Below, piece after piece: positions 15,147 to 22,398 of a stretch of 22,398 nt of DNA (its first letter is position 1; every line of letters begins with the position of its first letter). Origin of the DNA: Chara braunii. Its lineage: Eukaryota; Streptophyta; Charophyceae; Charales; Characeae. The notes beneath the pieces were generated by a model, which saw only the letters and a program-made list of their open reading frames with translations, searched no databases and was not told the DNA's origin. The stretch spans positions 3,742,620 to 3,765,017 of the forward strand of contig BFEA01000027.1 of the NCBI GenBank assembly GCA_003427395.1, read 5' to 3'. The position numbers were made by a program, and so were the translations under genes.

Positions 15147-15732
15147 TGTAACGAGCGCAGAGGCAGAGGACGTGGAGGGAGCAGAGGGAGAGAGAGAGTG
15201 AGAGCACACACACACACACTCACTCACTCACACGACTGAACTCGACCGGACGCAAACCAGAGGCTGAGGCACAAAGTCGAAGTCTTGGTTTCAAAGGCCA
15301 GAGTAGCAGTGAGTCACACTGCACATGAAAACAGCGTCTCAGAACTTGTTCCAAGCTGAATGCAAAACTGGTCCCCGTATTGTACGGGGCACCGGTATAA
15401 GTATTGGGTGTCCGGTACAGTACCGGGGGCAAATCTGCAAAGCCCCAAGGGCAGAACTGAAAAATGTGGAATTTGAAAGTGGCGCCCAGTTTGCAGGATG
15501 GCGCCAGGTGCCCAGAATCCGACGGTACCGAAAAGGAAGGCGCTGGATGGCGCCAACTGTCCCAGAGATCCGTTGGTAACCAAGGAAGGTTCTGGAAAAC
15601 CGGGTGCCAGGCAAAAACGAGAAGCAGCACAAGGAAAACAGAGAAAAATAAAAATAAAAATAAAAGAAAACAGTAGTCCAGGTGGGTGTGAGCCCGCAGA
15701 CCAGGGATCGAGCCCTGGCGGAGTCCGTAACA
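15147..15732 (-). repeat. 3' LTR of the chromovirus, 586 bp
   Basis: On the minus strand it begins 'TGTTACGGACTCC' at 15732, directly after a polypurine tract, and ends '..GCTCGTTACA' at 15147. Both ends are thus TG..CA, with related inverted heptamers TGTTACG and CGTTACA, typical of Ty3/Gypsy. Inside are two tight palindromes ('CCCCGTATTGTACGGGG' and 'CCGGTACAGTACCGG'), a 'CCAATACTTATA' stretch as a possible promoter region, a T-arm-like hairpin 'CCAGGGATCGAGCCCTGG', and AC/CACT microsatellites near the 15147 end. The second LTR is outside the window, so the boundary rests on terminal motifs and the tract. Confidence 0.75.
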
Positions 15733-15747
15733 CTATCCCCTCCCTCT
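15733..15747 (-). other. Polypurine tract (plus-strand DNA primer site)
   Basis: On the minus strand 'AGAGGGAGGGGATAG' lies immediately upstream of the LTR start. In LTR retrotransposons this purine run survives RNase H and primes second-strand DNA synthesis. Confidence 0.75.
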
Positions 15748-15900
15748 AAGAGGCAACGTCCCGGCTGCCAATAGTCATGGAACAATGCAAAAAGTTGTGA
15801 AGGACGGGACGGGGCCGAGCACTGGTCATCAAGGTGAAAAGGGAAAGAGGGGTATAATGTAGGTGTCACAGGGTCAGGGTGTCTAGGTGGGGGAGTGAGC

Positions 15901-16180
15901 ACAGGATTATCCTACTGATGAACTAGGGGTGCTGCAGGGGAAACAGAGTAGTCCTAAAGATGGTTGACAAGGGTGAAGAGGTAACAGGGTTTCCTATTGA
16001 TGATCTACAAGGGAGAGCGGGTAACATGGTCTCCTATGGATGATCTACAAGGGAGGGCAGGTAACAAGGTTTCCTATTGATGATCTACAAGGGAGAGCAG
16101 GTAACAGGGTTTCCTATGGATGTTCTACAAAGGTGAACGGGTATTTCAGTGGAAATTCTACAAGGTTATAGGTTGTCAGG
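15901..16180 (-). repeat. 40-bp tandem array in the 3' region, about six to seven units
   Basis: Units with exact 40-bp spacing start at 15981, 16021, 16061 and 16101. Each has 'GTAACAGGGTTTCCTATTGA' or a close variant, then 'TGATCTACAAGGGAGAGC'. More diverged units start at 15901 and 15941, and a partial one at 16141. The central copies are most alike, as expected of arrays evolving by unequal exchange or replication slippage. Confidence 0.9.
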
Positions 16181-16417
16181 GAATGAAATAAAAATAATAA
16201 TAAAATAAAATAAAAATTGTTTGTTGCAAGGTTCAAGGGCACAGTTTGCATGTACAAGGGTTGGGATGTTTGATGGGATGTGGGTACAGAGTCGGAGGTC
16301 TGCAATGGGTCACGGGGTCTGGGGGAGGTCTTCAAGTGTCTTGATCGGCAGCAAGAAGGGGTCTTCGGAAGTCTTGAGCAGTCCCAGGTCAGCGGCAGCA
16401 ATAGGGGTCTTGAAGGA

Positions 16418-16512
16418 GGTCTTGGTCAGGTCGATGATGGAAGCAAGGCGAACTGCAAAGGTCTTGGTCACGTCGATGATGGAAGCAAGGCGAACTGCAA
16501 AGGTCTTGGTCA
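16418..16512 (-). repeat. 42-bp tandem repeat, two units plus a partial third
   Basis: 'GGTCTTGGTCAGGTCGATGA' plus 'TGGAAGCAAGGCGAACTGCA' starts at 16418 and again at 16460, with one difference, and a partial unit starts at 16502. The neighbouring 16310-16420 carries many scattered 'GGTCTT' words, suggesting an older decayed array. Confidence 0.9.
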
Positions 16513-17050
16513 GTGGCAAGGGGGGTCTTCAATGGTCTTCGTCAAAGAGAAACAAGATGCTGAGTGTTGATGCGTGGAACGTCAAGAGGTCCATGTTCGA
16601 TGGCTGTGGGCACGTCTGGTACATGATCTGCAGTGGAGTCTGATCCGGTAGCAAGGAAGTCGCAGACTGGTACATGGTTCATGTCACAAGTAGCTGCTCC
16701 AGGGAGTCTGCGAGGCAGGGTGTCGGCCAAGTGTAGCAGCATGGTGGCCAATCCAACTGCATAATCTCCATGAACAGTGGTGCAACAAGCCATTGTCCTC
16801 GTGCGCATGCCATTAGATCCTTTATCGCCGGCGTCACGCAGGTCCACAAGCATTGGACAAGATGGACAAGGAAGTGGGGAGGGCGAATGGGGCAGGGCTA
16901 GGCAAGGGACAAGGGCAAATCAGACATCAAGAATCGGGGTTAAGGGGAAGGGTGGTTGTGGCAGGGGTGTGTGTAGAACAAGGTGGCGAGGTTGTAGCAG
17001 GGTTTAAGCAAGGGTTCAGGGTTTTAGCCAAGGTATAGGCAGGGAGATAG

Positions 17051-18060
17051 CTAGGATGCAGGGTGGGAACGATCATAGGCACGGACAAGGCTCATGGCAT
17101 TCTTGATATTTTCAAGGGGTTCCCATATTGATTCTTCATCCGGGTAGCCTGTCCACTTAACTTTGTATTCTTTGATTGGTTCCGGGTGATCAGCGACTTG
17201 GGTTGTTCTACAGCCAATGATGGATTCCATGGAGATTTCAGGTCCAGTGGGGAGCATGATAGGAGGGGGACGAGGGTGAGGGCGATCAGAGAACTGTGGC
17301 GGGGATTCATGGTATTCTTTGGGGTATTCGACATGGAAGACAGCGTGGACACGGCTCATGTCAGGGGGAAGCTGGAGTCTGTAATTAACGGGGGAGGTTT
17401 GTTCAATGATGGGGAAGGGACCGAGCCACTTGTTTGAGAGTTTCTTGGACAAGCCCTGTTCGGGTTCAAAGCGTTTGGCGGAGAGCCAGACCTTGTCCCC
17501 TACTTGGAAGGTGATATCACGAGGATGCTTGTTGGCTTGTTTAGCTTGTTGTTCCTGGGTGTGTTGGATTGACTCGATTGCTTCTCTTAGGAGACGGTTC
17601 ATTGTTGCAACCCATTCATTGAGAGAGGGGCAGGGGGAGGATGGGTTGAGTTGAGAGGGGAGCAAGAAATCAGAGGGCAAGAGGGGGTGATAGCCAAGGT
17701 CAAGGTAAAAGGGGGACATGCTGGTGGAAGGGCAAACGACATTGTTGTAGGCAATCTCGACGGCGGTGAGCAACTGATCCCAATCATGCTGGTGGGGATG
17801 AAAATACTTCCGCAGGATTCTTTGGAGATTATCGTTCATCTTCTCGGTTTGTCCGTTGGTCTGTGGGTGGAATGCAGTGTTGTACTTGAGCGAGGTTCCG
17901 TAGGCATGGAAGAGTTGTTTCCAGAATTGGGAGAGGAAGCGGGGGTCACGATCAGTGATGATATTCTCGGGGAGGCCGTGGTGTCGGGCGACATGGTCGA
18001 AGAAGAGAATGGCAATGTCTTTGGCATTGTGCGAGGTGGTACAAGGAATGATTGAGCACG
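17051..18060 (-). pseudogene. Integrase core (second half), GPF motif and chromodomain
   Basis: One open frame; the listed ATG at 18094 is in this frame but precedes the frameshift near 18050. It carries the second catalytic Asp in 'ENIITDRDPRFLSQFWK' (17959-17909 region) and the Glu in 'HPQTNGQTEKMND' (E near 17845). 'NKWLGPFPII' is the GPY/F module that follows plant and fungal Ty3 integrases. From about 17227 to 17072 lies a chromodomain with 'YKVKWTGYPDEESIWEPLEN', including the Y/W/W aromatics that cage methylated histone lysine. The stop is at 17053-17051. This is the best-preserved part of the element. Integrase would join element cDNA to the genome, with the chromodomain steering site choice. 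Confidence 0.9.
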
Positions 18061-18276
18061 TTTGGTCAAGCGGCAAACAATGACGTAGATGCAATCATGC
18101 CCGCGGTCGGTCTTGGGAAGACCGCACACGAAGTCCATGGAAACGGACTGCCATCGGTGCATGGGGATGGGCAATGATTGGAGCTTACGGGTTCGGCTCG
18201 GTTCGAGGGGTTGACAGCCTGACATGTGGGGCACGAGCGGATGTAGGCTTTGACGTCGGTAAGGATAGAAGGCCAA
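18050..18276 (-). pseudogene. Integrase core (first half), in another frame
   Basis: This segment carries 'MDFVCGLPKTDRGHDCIYVI', whose Asp (18135-18133) is the first of the D-D-E triad, followed by 'CRLTKRA'. The frame differs from both neighbours: the preceding zinc-binding part ('RSCPTCQAVNP') is read in the RNase H frame to about 18175, and the following core in the frame that ends at 17051. Two indels are therefore inferred, near 18180 and near 18050. The ATG at 18276 is out of context and not a start. Confidence 0.85.
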
Positions 18277-18284
18277 TCGAAATA

Positions 18285-19064
18285 TCAGGAGATGGTGCCA
18301 AAGGTTTTCTGGAAACCAAGGTGGCCAGCGGTCTTGGCGTCGTGGTGCTCGATCAAGAGTTGGGTGCAGAGGCCACGGACGTCAGGGATGCAGAGTCGGC
18401 GAGTGCCTTTGGTCTCGATGTAAAGGAGGTTATCATGTAGGGAGTAGTAGGGGAGGGGGTCGAGGTCGCGGAGTTTGTTGTAGATGGTGGAGAAGTCGGG
18501 GCAAGAGAGGTATCCTTGGGTGCAGCGATGACGGAGCGATGACAGGAGCTGGATGTGGGTCATGGCGGCATAGACTTTCTCGGGGGGTTTGTGATCGGGG
18601 CAGCAGGAGAGGGCATCGGCAACGCGGTTGCTCTTGCGAGGGGTGTGACAAATGGTAAAGGTAAATTGGGCAAGGAAGTCTAGCCAGCGGGCTTGGCGCG
18701 GGGTGATGTCTTTCTTGGTCAAGATGGAGGAGACGACGGCGTTATCGGTACGGATGGTGAAGTATTGCCCGTCGAGGTACGGGCGCCAGACTTTGAGGGC
18801 GTAGACCACGACGAGGACCTCCTTCTCGTTGGATGGGTAGTTCATTTCTACGGGAAGGAGTTTCTTGCTGGCGAATGCGATGGGGTGCTCACCGGGTGGG
18901 CATTGGGAGTGAGTAGGGGAGTTCTTGATGGAGGGGGTTTCCGCGGGGTCGGGGGGAAAGTGCTAGGATAAGACGACCCCGATGGCAAAGTCGGAGGCAT
19001 CCGTGGTGACGAAGAAGTGGCGAGTGGGGTCGGCGATTTTGAGGACGGGGGCAGTGGTGATGAG
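18285..19064 (-). pseudogene. RNase H and integrase N-terminus, with in-frame TAG and terminal TGA
   Basis: The frame starts within 'LITTAPVLKIADPTRHFFVT' and enters RNase H at 'DASDFAIGVVLS', where TAG (18965-18963) replaces the Gln usually found after LS. It continues with 'YPSNEKEVLVVVYALKVWR', 'FTIRTDN' and 'RVADALSCCPD' (family: usually RVADALSR), so catalytic D, E and D are visible. The integrase HH-CC zinc finger begins with 'HHDAKTAGHLGFQKTF' and is cut by TGA at 18287-18285, where Arg is usual. Beyond the TGA the same frame continues to 'SCPTC'. RNase H degrades the RNA template during reverse transcription. Confidence 0.9.
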
Positions 19065-19335
19065 AGTTTGTCGAAGGCGGCTTGGCGGCGGTCTGTCCAA
19101 GCGAAGGGTTCGGTGGCACGGGTGAGCTCATGGAGAGGGTAGGAAACATCGGAGAAGTTGCAGATGAAGGGGCGGTAGTAGTTGGCGAGTCCCGTGAAGG
19201 AGCGAAGTTGGGTTAAAGTGGTGGGAGGGGGGAACTCGACGAAGGCAGAGAACTTTTTGGGGTCCATGCGGATGCCGTCGACGAAGACAATGTGACCAAG
19301 GTATTCTACGCTAGAGGCAGCAAATGTGCATTTGT
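19065..19335 (-). pseudogene. Reverse transcriptase thumb/connection segment
   Basis: In a frame different from the fingers/palm and from RNase H. It reads 'KCTFAASSVEYLGHIVFVDG', then 'MDPKKFSAFVEFPPPTTLTQ', then 'LRSFTGLANYYRPFICNFS'. The 'EYLGHIV' and 'LRSFLGLxNYYRRFI'-type motifs are standard in Ty3 reverse transcriptases at this position. Indels are inferred near 19330 and near 19065. 'CTACGCTAGA' and 'TCTAGCGTAG' near 19306-19345 form a local palindrome at the first break. Confidence 0.85.
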
Positions 19336-20020
19336 TGATCTAGCGTAGAATTTTTGGTCGCGGAGGATGGCGAGAACTTGGCGGAGATGATGAAGGTGGG
19401 ACTCGAAGGTGGGGCTAAAAACAAGGATGTCGTCGAGGTAGATCACGACACAGACTTCGAGGAGGTCGCTAGAGATGTGGTTCATGGTGGATTGGAATAT
19501 GGCGGGGGCGTTAGTGAGACCGAAAAGCATTACGAGAAACTCGTGGTGCCCGAAGCGGGAGCAGAAGGCGGTCTTGTGGGTGTCCTCCTCGCGGATGTGG
19601 ATCTGGTGGAAGCCGCTGCGGAGGTCGATCTTGGTGAAGTATTTGGCTCCACGCAGGCGATGAAGAAGTTCGGATATCCGGGGAAGCGGATACTTGTTCT
19701 TGATCGTGATCCGGTTCAAAGTGCGGTAGTCTGTGCACATGCGGAGTTCCGAGGTGCCGTTCTTCTTGACGAAGAGACAGCTGGTTCCGAAGGGGGAGGA
19801 GCTAGGCTTAATGAATCCTTTTTCAAGGAGTTCATTGAGCCGGCGCTTCATTTCTTCGGCCTCCGGGATGGAGAGCCGGTATGGGGTTTGACAAGGGGGG
19901 GAGTGGCCGGGCTCGAGATCGATGGTGTGGGAAACACCTCGGTCGGGAGATAGTCCGGCGGGCAAGGATTCGGGAAACACGTCTTTGAATCCGGATAGGA
20001 GGGCGGAGATCCGAGGTCGG
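19306..20020 (-). pseudogene. Reverse transcriptase fingers and palm
   Basis: The frame from about 20020 includes 'GFKDVFPESLPAGLSPDRGV', 'LRMCTDYRTLNRITIKNKYP', 'YFTKIDLRSGFHQIHIREED' and the catalytic 'VVIYLDDILVFS' (YLDD at 19440-19429). All are in the order of Ty3 reverse transcriptase. 'VMLFGLTNAPAIFQ' departs from the family's VMPFGLTNAPATFQ at two positions, P to L and T to I. The frame is lost after 'KFYAR' near 19335 and stops at 19306. The break from protease lies near a C/G homopolymer at about 20010-20025. A start at the ATG at 19980 is not biological; this is part of a polyprotein. Confidence 0.9.
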
Positions 20021-20639
20021 AGGGGGGGTCTTGGTCGGGTTTGTCCGTTGGAAGCAAGTCCTTGGGACGGTCGCGGTCAATGACAAGGCAATAGTAGGCG
20101 GAGTCGGGGTGCTCACGGGTCATGTGAAGAAATTGGTGAGAGACGAGGGAAGGGGTGGAGGGAGGGAGAAGGTAGGGGATGTCAAGGGGTGGATCTTGGG
20201 GGGTGGAGAGGCGGACGAAAAAGGGATGGAAGGTATAGGGCATGTAGCGGTCGAGCCAAGGAGTCCCGAGTACGATGTCGCACATGAGGTGCATGACATC
20301 GAAGGAGACCTGACTGCGAAGAGGGCCGACAGTCATTGTGGTCTCGGGGACTGTGCGGTCGACGACGATGGTTGAGTCCTTATCCCCTGGGCGGATGGTG
20401 ATCGGGGAATCATAGTCGGTGGAAGAGAGGCCGACTTTGCAGACACAAGCATCCGTGATGAAGTTGCCGGTGGCACCAATGTCGAGAAGGGCCCGGAACT
20501 TCACCGTCGATGCTCCAAAGGAGACAGCGACGAACTTGAGCTGGAACTGGGCGGTCCCAGCACAAACGGAGGAGATCATGGCGTTGAGGCAGCGGTGCTC
20601 GAGGCCTAATCTAACAAGCCGAGTGTGTCGGTCTTATTC
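19990..20639 (-). pseudogene. Aspartic protease (retropepsin) segment
   Basis: The frame contains 'FRALLDIGATGNFI' and later 'DIVLGTPWLDRYMP', the flanking landmarks of Ty3 proteases. The active-site triad is D-I-G instead of D-S/T-G, one C-to-T change from D-T-G (ACT to ATT), which would probably abolish or weaken activity. An in-frame TAA at 20636-20634 lies 19 codons before the ATG at 20579, with gag-pol-like sequence on both sides. A Pro/Asp-rich linker leads toward reverse transcriptase before the frame is lost near 20015. The protease normally cuts the Gag-Pol precursor. Confidence 0.85.
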
Positions 20640-21515
20640 CTCAACGAGATTGGAGAAAGTGATGGTGGAGGGGTTGGGGAGGAGGGTAGTGGAACATGTG
20701 GCCGTAGGGTGCTCAGCCGACGGAATAGAGGACGTCGTCGGGAGGAGGGCAGGCGGAGTAGACTACGACGCCTGGGGGGGTGAAAGTCGTCGCCGGGGGA
20801 GGGATTGGCAGACGAATTGTTGATGCCAGGACATGGTTACAAGGGGCGGGGGGACACTGTTCAAGAGGAGGAGGGCCCAGAGGCCGGGGTGGAGGAGGAG
20901 GAAGTGGATGTGGGAAGGCTGGATCCTGTGGGGCGGGAAGCCTGGTGGGTGGAGCGGCCGACCTTGGGGCAATTGGTTTGTTGATGCCCCAGCTGGCGGC
21001 AACGGAAACAACCGTCGTTGGCCTGGAGGAAGGCGCGTTCGGCGGTGGTGAGCTTTTTGCGACGAGGGGGTCGGGGGGAGGAGGAAGGTTGGGAGGCCAG
21101 GCGTTGCCGTTCCATCCTCATGAGATGGACAGCCTGGAAGTCTTCCTCGGTGAATTGGGCTGGGTCAAGGGACTCGGGAGAGGAGTCAAANCNGTCNTCG
21201 GAGGGGAGTGACGAGTCGTCGGAGGCCATGTTGTGGAAAAACCGGGTGCGGTTGGGGGCGGNTGGTCGTTGAGAGCGGAGGTGAGGAAGGCGATCATGGT
21301 GGAGAAGGCGGGTAAGGAGATCGGTGAGAGGGAGCTCGGGCTCATGGGCGAGGGCTGCGGCGAGGTGGGGGAAGCATACCCGCTTGATGCGGGAGATGAA
21401 GACGTAGTCCGGAATGATAGTCGACGGGATGTGGAGGCGGAGGGAGCGAACGTATTGGATGAATCGCTCGGTGAGGCCGGTTTGGCGGAGGTTGCAAAAT
21501 TGATCGTTCTATAGT
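20640..21515 (-). pseudogene. Gag C-terminal half with CCHC zinc knuckle
   Basis: The frame reads 'CNLRQTGLTERFIQYVRSLR', 'FISRIKRVCFPHLAAALAHE' and then 'AQFTEEDFQAVHLMRMERQR', a basic stretch 'PRPPRRKKLT' and 'GCFRCRQLGHQQTNCP'. The last is a CX2CX4HX4C zinc knuckle that binds RNA during packaging. A Ser/Pro tail follows, ending at a stop (20863-20861). Further frames to 20640 are P/S-rich and broken. Four n bases (21191, 21193, 21197, 21262) fall inside. The frame differs from the preceding gag segment, with the inferred indel near 21500. Confidence 0.85.
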
Positions 21516-21895
21516 CATCGATGGTCTTTTGCGGACGGAAGGTGGCGATGAGAAGGTCGGCCCATTGAAGGAAGGTGATGCAGGGAAGGCCGTTGGCTCG
21601 GCGGTTGTTGGCTTCGATTAACCACCATTGAGCGGCGGCGCCTTGGAGGCGGGAGGTTGCGGTGGGGAGCCAATGAGCTAGGGGCATGTTGTGGAGATCG
21701 AAGGCATTTTGAATTTGAGAGAGGAAAAGGAGGACACCCTAGTGGGGGAGGCCGGAGAACGTCGCGATATCGGTGGCGCGGAAGGAGCGGGCTATGTCCC
21801 CGTTGCGGGGGACAATGCAAGCGAGGGTGTTGAAGTTGCGGTCGTCGGGAGAGGTCGTAGCAGGTGTGATCCTGACTGCAGTCACCAAGGAGGTA
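21500..21895 (-). pseudogene. Gag core segment with in-frame TAG
   Basis: The frame reads 'NGDIARSFRATDIATFSGLP', then TAG at 21741-21739, then 'LLFLSQIQNAFDLHNM', 'SRLQGAAAQWWLIEANN' and 'ITFLQWADLLIATFRPQKT'. The W-rich 'AAQWW' and 'F..W...L...F' pattern is that of the retrotransposon Gag (capsid) domain. The TAG follows 'LPH' and could derive from CAG. The frame changes before 21900 and after 21515. Confidence 0.8.
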
Positions 21896-22398
21896 GCAAG
21901 GAGGAGGTTGGGGTATGGCGGGGTAAACGCCCAAAAGGACTTGGGAGTAAGAGGGGTGGACAGAGGGGACAGTGGAAGTAGTGAGGATAGGTTGGGTGAG
22001 GGGGGAGGAGAGGCGAAGGGGAGTGGTTCGTGTAGTGGTGGAAGCCCTTGTAGGTTGTGAGGAGGGGAGGGAAACGGGTAGGGAAGTGACGGGGGTGGAA
22101 GAAGATGTGGTGGAGGATGGTGGGGGGGTGGTGTTGGAGGATGAGGCCTGGCCGGCTTGGCCGGCGGAGAGGTTTTGGCCAGATTGACTGGAGGAGGGGG
22201 GGGGTGATGACGTCGTGACGACGGTGATGGCGGGTGTGTGGTTTTCGAGGGAGGTGACATGATCGGATATGGAGGTCATGGAGGCCTCTATTTTGCGGAG
22301 CGAGGCAGAGAGTGCTTGAAACATGGAGAGGAGAGATGTGTTCTCCCCGGTGCCTGGCTGGTCGACAAGCTCGCGGTGGATATCCTCGACGGAATCCA
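21890..22398 (-). pseudogene. Gag N-terminal segment, open at the window edge
   Basis: The frame is open from the right edge ('EDIHRELVDQPGTGE' upstream of the ATG at 22324), so the true start is outside. It contains a short coiled-coil-like stretch ('LRKIEASMTSISDHVTSLEN') and then a long Ser/Thr/Pro-rich linker to about 21900. There the useful frame passes to the next segment. Low-complexity linkers drift easily, so exact indel positions are uncertain. Confidence 0.75.

Larger units (their letters stand above)
15748..17050 (-). other. Long 3' non-coding region of the chromovirus
   Basis: About 1.3 kb separates the integrase stop from the polypurine tract. It holds two tandem arrays, an A-rich stretch (16187-16216) and no retroviral domain. 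A minus-strand frame at 16542-16853 (103 codons) is free of stops and moderately protein-like but has no hydrophobic segment or other envelope-like feature. A short 3' region is more usual for a simple Ty3 element; expanded ones are known in plant lineages. Confidence 0.6.
15147..22398 (-). mobile_element. Degenerate Ty3/Gypsy chromovirus, 5' end outside the window
   Basis: Minus-strand order gag, protease, reverse transcriptase, RNase H, integrase, chromodomain, 3' non-coding region, polypurine tract, 3' LTR. This order with integrase after RNase H defines Ty3/Gypsy, and the C-terminal chromodomain places it among chromoviruses, whose chromodomain helps direct integration to marked chromatin. 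More than 7.25 kb is present. The frame is open at the right edge, so the 5' LTR, primer-binding site and gag start lie beyond. Frames are broken repeatedly and there are at least four in-frame stops, so it cannot move by its own proteins. Four n bases fall in gag. Long plus-strand open frames opposite the coding region are antisense shadows. Confidence 0.95.

Noticed and set aside
16542-16853. Envelope-like or extra gene of the chromovirus
   Set aside because: No signal peptide, membrane segment or recognisable motif; kept only as an unassigned frame.
19354-19953. 199-codon plus-strand protein, and other long plus-strand frames in 17186-22187
   Set aside because: They lie antisense to reverse transcriptase, integrase, protease and gag. 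The C-ending codon bias of the sense strand leaves the opposite strand free of stops.
15147-22398. Intact, autonomous retrotransposon
   Set aside because: At least four in-frame stops and several frame changes across gag and pol, plus an altered protease active site.

Overview
This is a repeat-dominated eukaryotic nuclear window with no complete host gene. It holds a Ty3/Gypsy LTR retrotransposon with a chromodomain, tRNA-derived SINE-like insertions, families of poly(A)/poly(T)-bounded repeats, large foldback hairpins and several unrelated tandem repeats. Very low gene density and a chromovirus suggest a large plant-type genome. A streptophyte such as a charophyte alga is my best guess, from general impression only; nothing here fixes the species. 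Four ambiguous bases (n) lie inside the retrotransposon.

Positions 1-9240 are intergenic and built from short interspersed elements. Family R1 is marked by 'GGTGGGGAGC' followed by 'CTGCTGGAAACCGGGTCCAG', with main copies near 53-262, 2480-2668 and 5529-5645 and motif fragments near 718, 7843 and 9199. Family R2 has a 3' end of the type 'GGAGTAGTGGTAGGTAG' running into A-rich or poly(A) sequence, with copies near 897-993, 3395-3520, 4945-5040 and 6251-6302 and as the two arms of a foldback at 8616-9034. A 446-bp SINE-like element (1554-1999, minus strand) has a tRNA-like head, a poly(A) tail and a perfect 13-bp target-site duplication. Further hairpins lie at 534-699, 6577-6696, 7164-7201 and 7583-7905. 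One exon-like stretch, unidentified, is at 5676-5791.

Positions 9240-15146 are a mixed region. It has a possible relic of another LTR element (9292-9465), tandem and direct repeats (9579-9836, 10353-10446, 11594-11631, 11888-12231), and a 29-bp match to the 3' end of organelle/bacterial-type small-subunit rRNA (12657-12685). It also has several short exon-like open frames, with 5'- or 3'-splice-like signals beside some of them. The most protein-like is a plus-strand frame at 14244-14606 with FG-nucleoporin-like peptides and one internal TAG. None of these can be assembled into a gene by eye.

Positions 15147-22398 are one minus-strand chromovirus. From right to left: gag (running off the window, with a CCHC knuckle), protease, reverse transcriptase (YLDD), RNase H, integrase (DDE, GPF) with a C-terminal chromodomain, a 1.3-kb 3' non-coding region with 40-bp and 42-bp tandem repeats, a polypurine tract, and a 586-bp 3' LTR. 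The 5' LTR lies outside. The copy is dead, with several frameshifts and in-frame stops. Many of the damaging changes read as C-to-T on the sense strand, as expected from decay of methylated cytosine.
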